Positions 1 to 13,644 of a stretch of DNA of 64,000 nt are shown here, in pieces. The notes under the pieces are model-generated. The model ran no database searches. It was not told the DNA's origin and saw only the letters and a program-made list of their open reading frames with translations. The DNA is taken from positions 1 to 64,000 of the forward strand of contig RCAB01000138.1 of the NCBI GenBank assembly GCA_003640385.1, given 5' to 3'. Within the stretch, counting starts at the first letter, position 1. Each line of letters opens with the position of its first letter. The position numbers and the translations under genes are program-made. This DNA is from Setaria digitata (taxonomy: Eukaryota; Nematoda; Chromadorea; Rhabditida; Setariidae).

Positions 1-60
1 TATATTATATTATATTATATTATATTATATTATATTATACTATATTATATTATTATATAG
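1..60. repeat. (TATAT)n pentanucleotide repeat
   Basis: The window opens inside a tandem array of the 5-bp unit TATAT that degenerates near position 50. It continues off the left edge, so its full length is unknown. Confidence 0.9.
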
Positions 61-265
61 TATTATAGTGTGGAACAATAAATATTATTACAATGAATTA
101 TTTATTTAGGTGAAATCATTTTTAATATATACTTTAAAATATCACTTTATAATTAATTCTTGCAAATTTTACGATGAATAATTCTGAATTACCTTTATTC
201 ATTCATTGTTAATTTCCGTATTTTATTTTATTCATTTATTCTATTCTGGCTCGTCGTAAATCTCA

Positions 266-2351
266 TCAGTTTGGGCATATCCATTTCACTTCATTATTTC
301 TATTAATATTTTTCACTTGTAAAATTGGCCTTTGCTGTGTGGGAAAGTGCCGCGAAATCAAATTAGTTCTGAAATTTCCGCAAATTTCCTACATTTTGCC
401 TATTTTCAATTTAATTATTTCGTCTTAAATTAATTTTAAGCCTTGCGTAGAACAAATGCATACCTTGAAAGCTGATTAATTATTTTTCCAATCAAGTTAC
501 CTTAATGCCATAACCTCTGCTACTTCTCATTTCTGCAAAATGCGTGCTAAATTTCAACATTTTATCTTTATTCATTTGTTATTATGAATGTAGTTGTAAA
601 TGATATTTATGTGAAATGGGATATTTTCAATGTTTAAAATTTAAATCCTTCTCAAATGGTTTATATTTGAAGACAGCATATTTTTACAAAGTACGATGAC
701 AATAAACATAAAAGTCTCATTCTAAACTACGAAGGATGTGATATTTCAGGTGAAATATTTTACACTTACCGTTCTTCTTCTTTCCTTTTATTTGCCTCTT
801 ACAAGAGAAAATAATTTTTTTTCTCGTATCAATTCTTTCAGAAATTGAAAAAATTATTTGCTACAGCATTTGACAAGAAAATTAAATGATTTTTTTTTGA
901 AATACGCTCACTGATATTATCAATTATGTATTATTTCTAATATTATCAATCAAATAACAAGTTGAAAACATTTGCAGCAAAGTTTTGTTTTCTTCTAAAT
1001 TCAATATTTATTCCCATTAATAAATGAATTGAACAATTCAATTCATTTAGATTTTAGTTTTTCCTGCTTCTCGCACTAAGTGCAGCAAAAATGCATAAGT
1101 TAGATAATTAAGTGCTACTGAACTTCAATTAGGTTCTAAAAGCAATGCTCCAATTATTATTCAATCATTTCATTTTGGTACCCAAAGCAATTCATAATAG
1201 AAAAAGAATTTCGAAAAATAAAATTCGTTTTAAAAGTTTTTTTTTTGCTGATCGATTTATTTTACAAGTTTTGATTATGATTTCTACAGAAGTTTTTAAT
1301 TCTTTCAACAGTACATTAACTTGAAATTTGGAGGAAAACAAAAAAGAAGATCGATGAAAACTTTGGAACTTATTTTATAATTGCTAAATAATATGCACGG
1401 ATAAACATGTGTAAATCGAGCAAGCACATGTGAAATGCAATTTGCAGCTTGCATGCATATGTATGCTATAAAATTTTTAAATTTTTTTTTCATCTGTTCT
1501 AAAAACATATCAAATAAAAAAGGTAAGCAGAAAGAAAAAAGTGATGAAATAAAGAACTTAGCCAATATGAATGACAGGCACATTGAGATTTACGAGGTAC
1601 ATGCTGACACGAAATTCCTTCAGTGGAAATTTTTGATTTAATTTAATCTTATGAAATTTTTTCAAACTCTGCCAACGATTGCTTTTCACTTTTTTTCTAT
1701 ACTTCAGCAAAAAAAAAAAAAAAAAAAAAAAAAGGAAGAAAAGAAAATGAAAGAACTGGTTTAATTGATGAAATAAGTGGAATAATTACTGATTGGAGAA
1801 ACGATAGTTTAACATTTAAATTATTGAGTCAATTTAGAAAGAAATGCTGTAATTTGTCCTAAGCTATGAATCAGTAATTAGTACTGTCGTAATTACTGCG
1901 TTTTAGGGACATTTAATGAATCCAACACTAACAATCATTAATATCATAGCAATTAGCATATTATAACAATCATTAATGCTTCCAAAGGAATCGCTTGAAC
2001 AACAACAAAACTAAAATAAAATTTGTAATAATTGGAAAGAAAAAAGAAAATGATAATTGATGATTGGCAAATTTCACCACTAGATAAATATTTTATTTCA
2101 TAAAAAAATTGCTTAGTTTAGTTCCGGACTTCATCTACGTTTTAACTTTCTAATTTTAGATAAAAAGAAGAATAAATAACTTTAGTTCACAAGATAATAT
2201 TTTTCATTTCCCAACATATCCGCTTCTCATTTATCACTATTTTTCATTTAAAAATTAAATTTAAGTGCTCTCTAATACAGCTGTACATTTTTTTTAGCAC
2301 TTTATCTTTTTTGATTCATAAACAGAAAAGAAAAGTTTCATTTATATGCAC

Positions 2352-2386
<35 letters not shown>

Positions 2387-2708
2387 CAAAATTATGCCTA
2401 TTTTTTATCTATACCAATTTATTTCGCAGTAATTTAAGAAATTACAAAAATTAAATGTTTAAATTTAAAATTATACCTACCCTCTATCTATACCAATTTA
2501 TTTTGCAGTAATTTAGGAAATTACATAAATTATACTTTAAATTTCAACCAATTCATTTGCATTTTTTTTTTTTTTTTGACCAATATACTCAAAGAATTAC
2601 ATAATTATGGAATTGAATAATGTAAAAAAATAGATTAAATTAATATTATGTTACCTTATCGAGTTGCTTCTTAATGTCTCCCGTTTCATCGTTTGCTTTA
2701 GATTTCAT
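266..2708 (-). CDS. Speculative four-exon small gene (60 residues)
   Basis: I do not recognise this product. Four minus-strand segments join with consistent phase: 2655-2708 (starts ATG AAA TCT, donor AAG|GTAACA), 770-797 (acceptor TTGTAAG, donor G|GTAAGT), 501-532 (acceptor TTTTGCAG, donor AAG|GTAACT) and 266-334 (acceptor CACACAG, stop TGA). The product would be basic and soluble. It begins MKSKANDETGDIKKQLDK and ends EVKWICPN, with no signal peptide or membrane segment. An ATG three codons upstream (2717) is also in frame. The exons are very short and I searched freely for sites, so chance agreement is possible; the first intron would be 1.86 kb. The only evidence is splice-site and phase agreement, not homology. 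It could also be the 3' end of a larger gene, or nothing. Confidence 0.2.
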
Positions 2709-2717
2709 TGTTATCAT

Positions 2718-5700
2718 CAGTGATATAATAGTAAATTTCACGTTATTATCATTCGAGTTAGAATCATTATCAGATATGAGTGATAATCACGAGAAGCAAG
2801 CGTTTCCGAGATTTGAATCAATGGTAATACTGGCCAAGTGTAATCTATAGCTGAGATGTTTTATTGTTAACTTTAACACCTCCTACCATTATTAGCCTAA
2901 CTTATTCCACCCATTTTTACTAGCATACATTCATTCACTGGCTAAATTATTCCTAGGCTCAGTCACTTATTTGTTGCCTCAATTGTATGTCTTGTCAGTC
3001 AAGACCAAATCTTTACTGCCGAAAAGTTAATACTGAAACTTTATTAATATTTCTAATGTGAAATAAAAAGAACCGATAAATGATAAACGATAAATTAATT
3101 GCAAAAAAAAAAAAAAAAAAAAAGACAGGAAGAGATACATGTGCATTAAAATATACTTACATAATAAAATAAAATTGAATCGTATGAAGCAATAAAAAGC
3201 AGGCAATAACTAATTTTGTTGCTATTTGATTTTAATCCAAAATAACTAATATAAATTTGACAACATTAAATGAGCAGGTAGTTGTTAGTGATTTGTTAAA
3301 AATTAATAGCAAACGATTACTATATAATAATTAATTAAAAAAAAAATTAATTAAAATCAAAATTCCAACCTAACAAACATCACTGATCGGGCTATTTGGA
3401 ATGACTTAAGCTAAATGTTAAAAATTCAGGAAAAAAAAACCTCCTCCTCTCCAATGCCTCTCGCCTCTCTCACTCTCATTCCCGATCTTTCCCGTTCTTT
3501 CCTGCTCCCGAACTCCCAGCTCTCCCCCGCCTTTCCTCGTTGTCCCTCGAAAAACCAATATATGTAATCATCATTTTACCTCATTTATTTCTTCTTCCTC
3601 CCCCTCCCCCTCTCCTTTATCCATTTTATTTCCTTCCATTTTGCATTACATCATTTTATTACATCTTTTTCTTTCACTCATTTTTTCTTCGTCTCTTTTA
3701 TTTCCACTCATTTCGTTTTGTCGCATCATTTTCCCTTCCTTTTTTCTTTTCTTTTTTTTTCTTTTCTTCTCTTAATTTTTATTTATCCTACAAATTTGCT
3801 TTACAAATTAGCAATCTTTGAAAAAAAATTTAATAAATTAATACATTGAAATTTTCATTTCTCATTGCAAAATTCATCAATTAGCAAACACATTGAAATC
3901 TTAAAAAAAAAAAAATTAACAAAAATTAGCATAATGAAATGTGAAATTTTTAAACAGTAATATATTTGTATTAATAATATTTTCTACGATGGAAAAAAAA
4001 AAAATGAAAATTTGTGATTCATTTCAAAATCTGAAATGGTTTCAAAAATTTTTTTCGCTGGTAATAATTCTAGCAGATATGAATTTGTATCTATAAAGAT
4101 AATTACATATATTTTTGGAAATATTAAACTATCGGATATTTAATTGATTTTATTTTTTTTTTTAATTTTATTTTGATATTTTATTTTATTTTATTTTGAT
4201 ATTTTATTTAATTCGTTGATTTTAAACACGCATTTATTATTCATTAGAAAAAAAAAAATTGTTTAATAATAATATTAATATAAAAAAAAAATTAGCCAGC
4301 AGTATACTAAAAATATTTCATTTTCTATGGAAATTTTCAATGGAAGCAATTTGAAATATCCCATAAAATAATGCATAAAAATAGTAACGAAAGAAAAGAT
4401 GAAAGAAATAAATTAAATGGGAATTTATTTTGTATTGAATACTTGAAATTTGAATGCCACTTTAAATTATTAATTTCACAAGAAAAGAAATTAAAAATAA
4501 AAAGCACAAATGAATTAACTTTTAAAAGGGAAGAAATTCCAAATACTTAAAATAAGAAAAAAAAAAAGCTTTTTTCTCAATTTTTTCTTTTTTTTCGTCT
4601 TTCCTTTTCTTTGATACATTCATTATTATTGGTGATTAATTATAAGCTTTGCACGATATGCAGTAATAAAATGATGCTAAGAAGAATTTGTTTCTTTTAG
4701 ATAAATAACAATTGGAAAAGGAATTAGTAACTGATCTAAAATTGAATTCGGAGGAATTCCACTAGTTAAAATTTTAAAAATTCAATTTTTTATTTCATGC
4801 ATTCCTCCAGGGATTGCAGTCTAACAAAATAAATTCTAAAATATCGTCTATGACAACATAATTTATCTCTAAAAAAAAAAGAAAAAAAAAAGAAAGAAAA
4901 AAGAAAAAGAAAAAAAAGATAAATGAATGTTGAAAGAAGACAATTCACAAAAAAAAAGACCAAAATATATCCTGAATGAACAGTTTTTTTTTTTTTTTTT
5001 TTAAGAGAAAAGAAAAAAGTTTCCGCAGAGAATTATAAATTGGTTCAGTTAGACAGTGACATTGCAAAATTTTCAAAAATCTTTTGATGCAAGTATTTTC
5101 AAATTTTGGTAATATTTAGCACAATTTTGAAATCTGCGCAACTATTTTTGCAATAATTTTCTAAAAAAGAATTAATAAATTTTAGGTTAATTTTGGACGA
5201 TAAGTCATTCTCACGTTAACTGATTTAGAAAAAAAAAAAAAGTTTTGGATTCACTGAAGACATCTCTCTATGCTTTGTTGAAAGATAATGAATTATATTT
5301 TATGCTATATCAAATCAAGCGTAAGATGATAATAAATCATTTTTAGCATCGCAAGTCAAATCACTTATCAGCAAACAATAATCTGCAAATTTCGTTAAGG
5401 CGCAAATATTACTATGATAGATGGTATTACTAAGGTTGGTGGTTCTGATTTACCTGCTGAAAGTTTCGCACTATTCTATTAAATAATTGAAATTTGTAGA
5501 AATATGAATAACAATTAATTCTGTAGAGAATTAAATCAAATAGAAAAGTAATCAATTTTTATAGGGAAATAATTAAACGCTAGAAGATAAATTAAATGGA
5601 TTTTTGTAATTATCTATTGCCTGTTATTACAGCATTACTTACAACATTAAATGATAGCATTATCTATTACCACTGAATAATTTATAATTTAAACTATAAT

Positions 5701-8700
5701 TTTGAACTTTTTAATTTGCAAAAAAAAAAAGATGTATGAGTTCAAAATGAGATTGTTGCTAACTGCAAATGACACTAATAAATATCAGTGATGATATATA
5801 TATCAGTATAACAAATCCCTGTTAATCAATCAAATGATCATCTGATACGGATAACTCCAAAGCATAAAACAGTTTAAATGTTTCAACTTCTTCATCGAAT
5901 TTACCAGCAACAAATGCTGAACAGGTTTATAACTATGCCAGAATTCCAAAAATATCTTGGGGAATTTGAACGAATGAGTATAATTAAAGGTATTCAAATA
6001 TTCATGAAATTTGCTTTGTGCTGTATCTTTGTGGCAATTATAAATGTTTGAAAATGCTCAACTGAGAAGAATTTTCCAACTAATTGCATTTTATCAATGA
6101 TAAGTCCAAGTTTTAATGAATAATTTATAGAATTTGAGAAAAAGAAAATTGCTACAATAAATTAACACTCATTAGCTAATTATCAGTTCGAAATGACTGA
6201 TATTGTGCTTTGCCAGGCTGATTAACAGCTAAAAAGACAAATTTCGTGTGTGTTCCATTGATTTTCATCTTTCAAATACTTCCCCGTTCCACTCCTATGA
6301 GTGATATAAATTTCTCTAATAAATTCATTTGATATATATTTGATTTTAATCTTTTCAATTTATAAATTATTTGCAATTAAATATATCAAAAAAAAGAAAT
6401 TTTTGAGGCGTGTTTCACAATTCTTTTTCTTACTTGATTAAAAAAAAAGAAAAGAAAGAAAAAAGGAGTGGGAAGAAATACTTAGTGAAATGTAATAATG
6501 CAAGGTGACAAATTTGAAATCCGAATATTTTCAAAAATTTTTATACCATCATCACCCAAAAAATAGCATAAAATATTGAAATTAATTTTTGCTTTATAAA
6601 AATTTAAAAATAGAAAATTTCATATAATTTTTTTCTTTTTTTTTTTTTTTTTTGGCAAGTAAATAATAAATAAATAAATATTATTTACAACGATAATAGG
6701 ACTCAATCAATCGTCGCATTATGTAAAATGAATTTTTGATTGTGGAATAGGGTTGGACAAAGTTAAAAGTATTATATCGGGATTAGTTAGCTATGTGTAG
6801 CACATTTTCCACTTGGCTTCCGTTTCATTCTTCCAATTCTTCCTGTCTCATCCATTGCCAGCAATCATTTTGCATTGCATTTCAAGATTTTTCTTTCTGA
6901 ATTCTTGGTAAAACGATAGGAATTTACTGAATGTTTTGCATTTACTAAATTAAATTTAGAGTAGCGAAATTTTAACAATATATTGTTGAACAAGAAAAAA
7001 AAATGTATATATTTTTAAAAAAAAAATTTATAGAAGCATGAAAAAATAAACATGTTAAATATACAATAATAATGGAGTATCAAAAAAAAAAAGAGGAGAA
7101 AAAGATTGTTATTCATGATTTTCTTTTTTTTTTGTAAATATTGTTTTATCAAGCTTAATTCCTTTTGTTAAATTATATTTTCTTATGTTTTTTTTTTTTT
7201 TGCTTCCGTGAATTTTTATTTGCATAGAAAAGAAAAAAGTAAAAAGATGAACATCAAATTTTAAAAAAAAAAAAAAAGTTAAATGCAGCAATTTTATGAA
7301 AAAAGTGTTAGAATGAAAAAACAAAAAAAAGAAAAGAATTTACTATGTGCAAAAAAGCGAAGATGTTTACAAAGATTTTGAATGACTTGAACAAGTAGAT
7401 GACAACTTATAAATCATTATGTGATGGAGTAATTATTATTCTTCAGATAATTTAATTGTCATTGTGACGATTTTACTAGCACAATTGGTTTTCATCAATA
7501 TCTGAATGTTTTTATTTCATTTTATTCTAATTTGAAGCACATGTATTTGAAGAATTATTGCACTTATTTCGATATTTAATCATTTTGCCTTTCAGTTTGG
7601 TTAGTTCCCTCTTTTTTTTTTTTTTTTTCTTTTTTATCTTGAGTATGTATGTAGTTGTCGCTTCTTTCTCCAAAATATGTGTAATTTTTCTGGAGAAAAA
7701 TATTTCCTTTCGTATTTAATCAAAGATTTTTAAATTGCTAATTTGCCATTATAATTTACAATTACATAATCTTTTTAAGTATCATTTAACAACATTTTCT
7801 ATTATTTACAAAATTCCAACAAAAATTGGTTCAAACTATTGACTGGACTATTGTTTGTTGCTTCTTTGTATACAAACTGATTAAAATTAGAAATATGTTT
7901 AACTAATGTAACCAATAGCTTGAAGTTTGAAGTAATTAAAGGGGAAAAAATTAATTGAAAGAATGTGTATGAAATCAAAGTGAAGACTTTAATTTGTTTG
8001 AAAACAGCAAAGCTTAAGTAAAGATTTAATTAAAACATGCCCTTTTGGCAATAAAAAAGATATAATTAGTAAAAGCGGACTGAGTAAAAGTGAAAGTATG
8101 CAAAATGCCAATAAAATGAAATGAAGAAAAACATAAAACATTATGCATTAAACCAAAATGAAAATGTTTCAAAACATGTTTAATGCATTTTACAGGCTTT
8201 GAAAATCAAAAAAAAAAAAAAGATTTCTTTTTTAATTGCTTTTTTCTCATTTGAAGAAGATAGATGAAAGAGTAATGGATTTGCAATCTATTCGATATGC
8301 ATATGCGATTTACTAATAACCATAAATGTCACTCGTGTGCGTATTGAAGACAAATTCATTATTCAGATTTTTCAATAATCGCTAATTACATACAATATCT
8401 CATAGGTATACAATACTCACAAACCTACTTAATTAATCCATACTTTCTTAATGAGACGAGATATTAGAAATGTATATATGGAGCATATTTGGGTGCAAAA
8501 TATAATACTAACCTGAAAATGAGTAAAATTATTACGAAACGAAAAGTCTGACTTCGTTCATCAGGAAAAAATAAAATGATTTAAATCATGGAAAAAAACA
8601 AAATAAGAAGAAAAACTTTCAATGAAACTTGCATGCCTCTATTAAATAGCAAGAGCTTTTCTTATAGTTACATATAGAAGAATGATCAACAATATAACTT

Positions 8701-10006
8701 AAAAACTTGATGATTTATTAAAGAAATTGTAATTGGTGAACAGTTTCATTGCTAATCAACTTCCTTTCATTAATTACATTCATCCATCCTTGTACTATAT
8801 AATTTCGGCATTAAAATTGTTGGCTAGTTTGTTGGAAACTTCATAACTTCGTAAAAATAAAGAAAACCCCAGACCAATTAGTAATTCGACGATTAACAAA
8901 AAGATTAACAATAAATTTATTATACGACACTATTATCATATCTAATCAATCCAACAAATTACAGATTTTATTCGTATGTTATACTACACAAGATTATTAC
9001 TATTGACTTGCTAATATTCCTGCCTAGGTAACTTGCGTAATCATATGCGTGAAATTTTCATTAATTTTTTGCAGAAGCTGATTAACTGTCAACATTCTAG
9101 TATGCCTAGAATACCGTGACCAAATAATCTTGATGACTATGAGTGAAAATTTTGCTAAAATCTGGAAATTTTTTAAAAAATACCCTCCTCATCCAAAAAA
9201 AAAAACCCTTAATATGTACTCCAATCAGTTATAGAATGCTGTAACAGATGAATTTTAGGTGATAAGAAATTTATTTGATAAATATAACAATGCTTCTTAA
9301 ATAACTGCGAAAGAAAAAAAATAAAGCGTAAAGGACAACAGAAACAGATGGATAATAATGCAATTAAAATTGCAAACAGCGAAAAAAAAAGAGATAGAGA
9401 AAACTGAAAGCCGATAACCTACCTCCCCTCTAATTCCTCAAATGCACATTTATTTTTCAGTTCCAACAAAAAGAATACTTTATTGAAGAACCATTTAGAT
9501 TAACGAAAACTTTGAAAAGTCTCAGATTCTTTTTTTTTTTTTTTTAACAACAAATCAACTGAACTTTCAGTGTAACGGTTTAGAGGATATTCAAACAGGA
9601 GATGGCTTGCTTTCTTGCCACTTAACGGAAAAGTACTCTGCTAACAACAAAGAAATATCAATATGTCAGTCTTTCAATTAATAAAGTAACTGACTGAGGC
9701 AGTGATAAGTAAAACAGATAGATATTTGGATGAAATTCAAAAAAAAAAAAAAAAAAAAAGGAAAAAAAAGAAGAATATAAGTGATAATTTTATTGGGAAA
9801 AATTCGTGAAGAGATCAAAAATTAAGTCAAAAAAACTGACAGAACATTGAGTAGCTGAAAGATTAAGAAGTAAAGCTAAAATATTCTGCCGTTAAACCAA
9901 TACCTGGACAAGTTTTTTCAATCAGGATATCAAAATCTGAAAATTTGTTAAGCTTCGTGAATTACTTTTACGCCGATGTTGTTCCTTGATATTGACTGCT
10001 TCTCAT
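2718..10006. other. Intergenic, AT-rich; nothing coding seen
   Basis: About 7.3 kb 3' of the septin gene. It holds many A or T runs of 10-38 bases (for example 2350-2382, 3102-3123, 4984-5002, 9740-9759), a long polypyrimidine tract listed separately and scattered short AT repeats. The open frames here are low-complexity Phe/Leu/Ile/Lys reading and have no domain or convincing splice structure. Confidence 0.6.
3428..3790. repeat. Long polypyrimidine (C/T) tract
   Basis: About 350 bp of almost pure pyrimidine on the plus strand. The first 120 bp is C-rich (CCTCCTCCTCTCC, CTCTCCCCCGCC), which is unusual in this AT-rich window, and it grades into T-rich CTTTT repeats. An open reading frame across it (from 3540) is a by-product of the composition, not a gene. 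Confidence 0.8.
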
Positions 10007-13000
10007 TTAATTTTTGAAAATTCCCCCAAGTCCCTTTTTCATGCGTGATGATTTGTCGGATGGTGAGCTTCTGAAGTGAACTAGGTGAAAGGTCATGAAT
10101 ATCATTTCAATTTTAATTTCTACTATGTTAAACATCGCGGAGCAGGAAACCAACTATTGTGGCACATGAAGTCTCGAAGAAAAACAAAAACATTTTCCAA
10201 CCTGGAATCTTGGCGTGAAACAGTTCCAGTGCTTCGACGCAATTCAACCACTTCAGTCATCAACTGTTCCAAAGCCATACGCCGTTCTTGCAGTATCTGA
10301 CGGTTTTCCTTCTCTTTTTCATCAAGCTTCAGGAAAAAAAGAGCGACTATATTTTAAACAAACGAGAAAGGTTAACAGTTTCCAAAACTGTATATGGATC
10401 GAAAATTTCTTTAAAAAGAATAAGAAATTTGAGAACGATTGAAAATTACAAGAAAGATAATCTTCTATATACAACAGAAAGCAATTTTTTATGCAGTACA
10501 TAAAGATGTTGGATTCATGCTACTAGCTAGATTAATGTCCCAAAATTAGTAGAAACACATATTTAAGGTAAGTGAAGGATGGTTACCTTCATGCACAGTA
10601 ATGTCACTACTAGATGATGTATGAACAAAAAAGCTGCCAATTCCAGTGCTTCAATTGTATGACATTTTATAGAAGATAAGTGAAGAATCAAAATGTGTAA
10701 ACAAAACTCACCTCCAACTGTCGTGCGATTAACTTTTCTTCTCTTTCCATTACTTTCTCTTCGAAAACCTCAAAGGCAAAATCCATATAAATTTGGAAGA
10801 TATAGCATTTTAATTTAAAAATGCATTCATATGAAAATTAAACTGAAAAGAGTAGGGGAGATAAAAGTAAAATTTTTGCAGAACATACCTTCTCCATGCT
10901 GCGTTTCCGTTCTTCAAGTTCTTTTTCCTTAATCTGCTTCTCATGTTCCAACTGTGTGAAAGGGTCTCTAAAATTCAAATGATTGAAACCGATGTAGAGT
11001 CAATGGGCTAAAAATATAAAAAGCCTAAATTTAATCTAAGAGTTTATAAATAACGAAGAAAACACATAGTCGAAAGATGATTTGTGCAAAGATTTTATGA
11101 ATTATATAACAGTTTGTTTTTTTAATAACGCACTTTCACTAAATATACTATTGGCACCATTTACAAAAACAATATTTCCGCAAAATTAAGATTTGAGATA
11201 GCAATTTGCTGTTATTCTTTGTTATCAAACATTAATTCATTTAAATTACCGATGAAACATTTGGTAGTAAACTATGCTACAAATCATATATAAATAGAAA
11301 AAAAAGTGCCTGTCTATTGTATTCTTTGGTCCCTTATTCAACTGCCGATAGCGAAAATTTTCGTAATGCACGCCACGAGTTACTGCTATCAGATCTATCA
11401 GATTCATCCTGAACGCTTTCACTATTTATTTGTGGTAAAGAGAATTCTAGTGTGAATTATTTTAGTTTTGCAAATGATTCCCGGGCTTTGTCGCCGTTAT
11501 GAAGACTCGTAAAGAATTTTGTTACCTTATGATAGTATCACGTAAAGCGATGAAGTCGTTGTGCTGCAAATTTTCAACCTCAACCGTTCCCCAGCTATAG
11601 TCTCTTACGCGACATCGACGCCCATTGGTTTCACGAACCTGCACGATTTGATATTTCGAAGCCCATTAAGCAAAAAGACCCAAGAAATTGTGGAAAAAAA
11701 ATCAATTAAAAACCACCTGATTACTGCCAACAATAGCAAATGGGAACCGTTCACGAAGCGGCCCAAATTGTCTATTCTCGTCTTCATCTTCAGTATCCGG
11801 AAATTTATACAGTTTGATACCATTTTCTTCAATTTCTTTGATTATCTAGAAAAATATCACCAGTAAAATAAGTTATGACGGGAATATTGATTTATAGTGA
11901 CATACCTAAAAATAATTGCTAATGCCTGTCGCTTTTCATTTCCTTCACAAATGATATTAAATATACAGTACCGTCATCCAGTTCCTCGTAAGCAGCAGCC
12001 GTTAATTATCTTATTAAATTCATTAAATAATTATTATTTGATAAATACTTCAAGCATGTTTGCTAAGGAGTTAAATGGGTCAACTTGCCTTCGACAGACC
12101 AGTTTTAAATAAAGATTACTTGGTTTTTGAAATGCGACAGCTCGCTCACTGTTAACGTATCAGCTTTCGCAATAACCGGAATAACATTGACGCGATCATG
12201 AAGCTTTTTCATCATCTCAATGTCAAGTTGTTTCAATCTGGAAACTATATGAACAATCTTTCTGGCATCATTATGACATATGAAATGTTCAAAACTTGGT
12301 ATCACTATTCTCGCTCTTTATCACCCGATTTACAAGATTCTATATCCAATATAATCGATTAAGTGAATTTAATACTGAAACTACAACACAAATACTCTTA
12401 CCCGTGTCCAGTAGGACTGATGAAGTACAAGCAAAGGTGTACACGCTTATCAGGAATGGTTGCTGCACGTTCAATTTTGGTTTCTTCAGAAAAATAATCC
12501 AAGTATTTCTTCTCAATATAATTCACGATTGGTTCCCAACTACAAATTATGATATATCCAAAATAAATAAAACAGGAAAACTCCACTTCCATCAGTAACC
12601 TAATCAAGTGATGGAGAATTGTGTAAATTCAAGATCCTATACACATTTCGTTTCCACATGTATTATTTCTGTTCGAAATTTTTGTCCATCCGAGATGTAT
12701 TTTTTAGTGTTATAAGGCAAAATTCGCATTGCAATTTGAATAGGAAATACAGTCTCCACAATACAAAAAGTATGACAGATATTTCCTATTTGTACAGTAT
12801 GGTAATAACATGATGACACTCCAAATNTATTTTTCGCATTGCAATTTGAATAGGAAATACAGTCTCCACAATACAAAAAGTCTGACAGATATTTCCTATT
12901 TGTACAGTATGGTAATAACATGATGACACTCCAAATGTTGTAAGGATAAAAATAGTAAGAAATATATTACTGACAGCAAGATGACAAACACAAAACCAAA

Positions 13001-13644
13001 CTTTGCGATTGTTAAGAGAAAATGAATACTAACCACTTGCTATTATCAACAGCATCGCCAAAACCTGGACAATCAACCAATGTAAGATTTAAAGTTACAC
13101 CGTTCTCCATTAAACGTACGATTTTCTCTTCAATTTGCACTGTTGGTGAAATGCGCCGCTTTTCTGTATCCGGATCATTAATTTCCGTACAAAATAGGGA
13201 ATTGATAAAGGTGGATTTGCCAAGACCAGAGCAACCTGTAATACGAAGGAGTACTTTAGTGAATCAATCTTGTGGAAAAATGACTCTCAACACCATTTGT
13301 TAGCATTAACATTCCCCATGAAATGCAATAATCTTCAAAACACTACTACAAATTACGGAATATATTACATCCTCCAACCTTCACGAGTGCAAGTATATCT
13401 AATTATTCCATTGAATTAACTATTTAAAGTAATCCGCTTCTGCAAATCTAAAATGGTAAACAAAACTGAACATACCAACAACCATTAAAGTAAATTCGAA
13501 ACCATTTTTGATTGCTCGTCGAAAAACTTGATTTGGAAAATTAGCAAAGCCAACATAACTATGAGCATCCTTCAATTTCGAACCATTCAACGATTTCTCC
13601 GACAAATGTGAACCATTCATGTCTACTTGCATCGTCGCACTCAT
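10007..13644 (-). CDS. unc-59: Septin GTPase, SEPT7/UNC-59-like
   Basis: Septins polymerise into GTP-binding filaments at the cleavage furrow and cell cortex. Eleven exons join in one frame to 419 residues: 13476-13644, 13034-13235, 12402-12539, 12120-12237, 11717-11845, 11526-11638, 11343-11408, 10889-10967, 10712-10768, 10202-10326, 10007-10070. The ATG at 13644 precedes the typical [20 protein letters not shown] polybasic entry. The P-loop is GCSGLGKST (about 57-65), G3 is DCPG (111-114, Cys where most septins have Thr) and G4 is AKAD (193-196). The septin-unique element follows ([14 protein letters not shown]), then a charged coiled coil from [11 protein letters not shown] to the end, finishing [10 protein letters not shown]. 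The DAVDNSKCW stretch and coiled coil fit the SEPT7 group better than SEPT2. The unc-59 symbol is by family resemblance. Exon 9 uses an unusual GAG acceptor; exon 7 uses a GTTGAA donor. Confidence 0.95.
12723..12936. repeat. 104-bp direct duplication around one N
   Basis: Positions 12723-12826 recur at 12833-12936 with one visible mismatch (12772 versus 12882). The copies are separated by N at 12827 and a few bases. It lies in septin intron 2. The near-identity and the N suggest an overlap that the assembly did not merge rather than a real tandem repeat. Confidence 0.9.

Noticed and set aside
1700..1733. Long poly-A tracts as possible retroposon tails
   Set aside because: They occur on both strands all over the window without adjacent element bodies or target-site duplications, so they look like a general genome property.
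3540..3821. Plus-strand open frame rich in Phe/Pro/Ser
   Set aside because: It is the translation of the polypyrimidine tract.
11897..12112. Open frame in the septin intron between 11845 and 12120
   Set aside because: Exons on both sides join directly in phase to give the expected septin sequence, so nothing is missing there.
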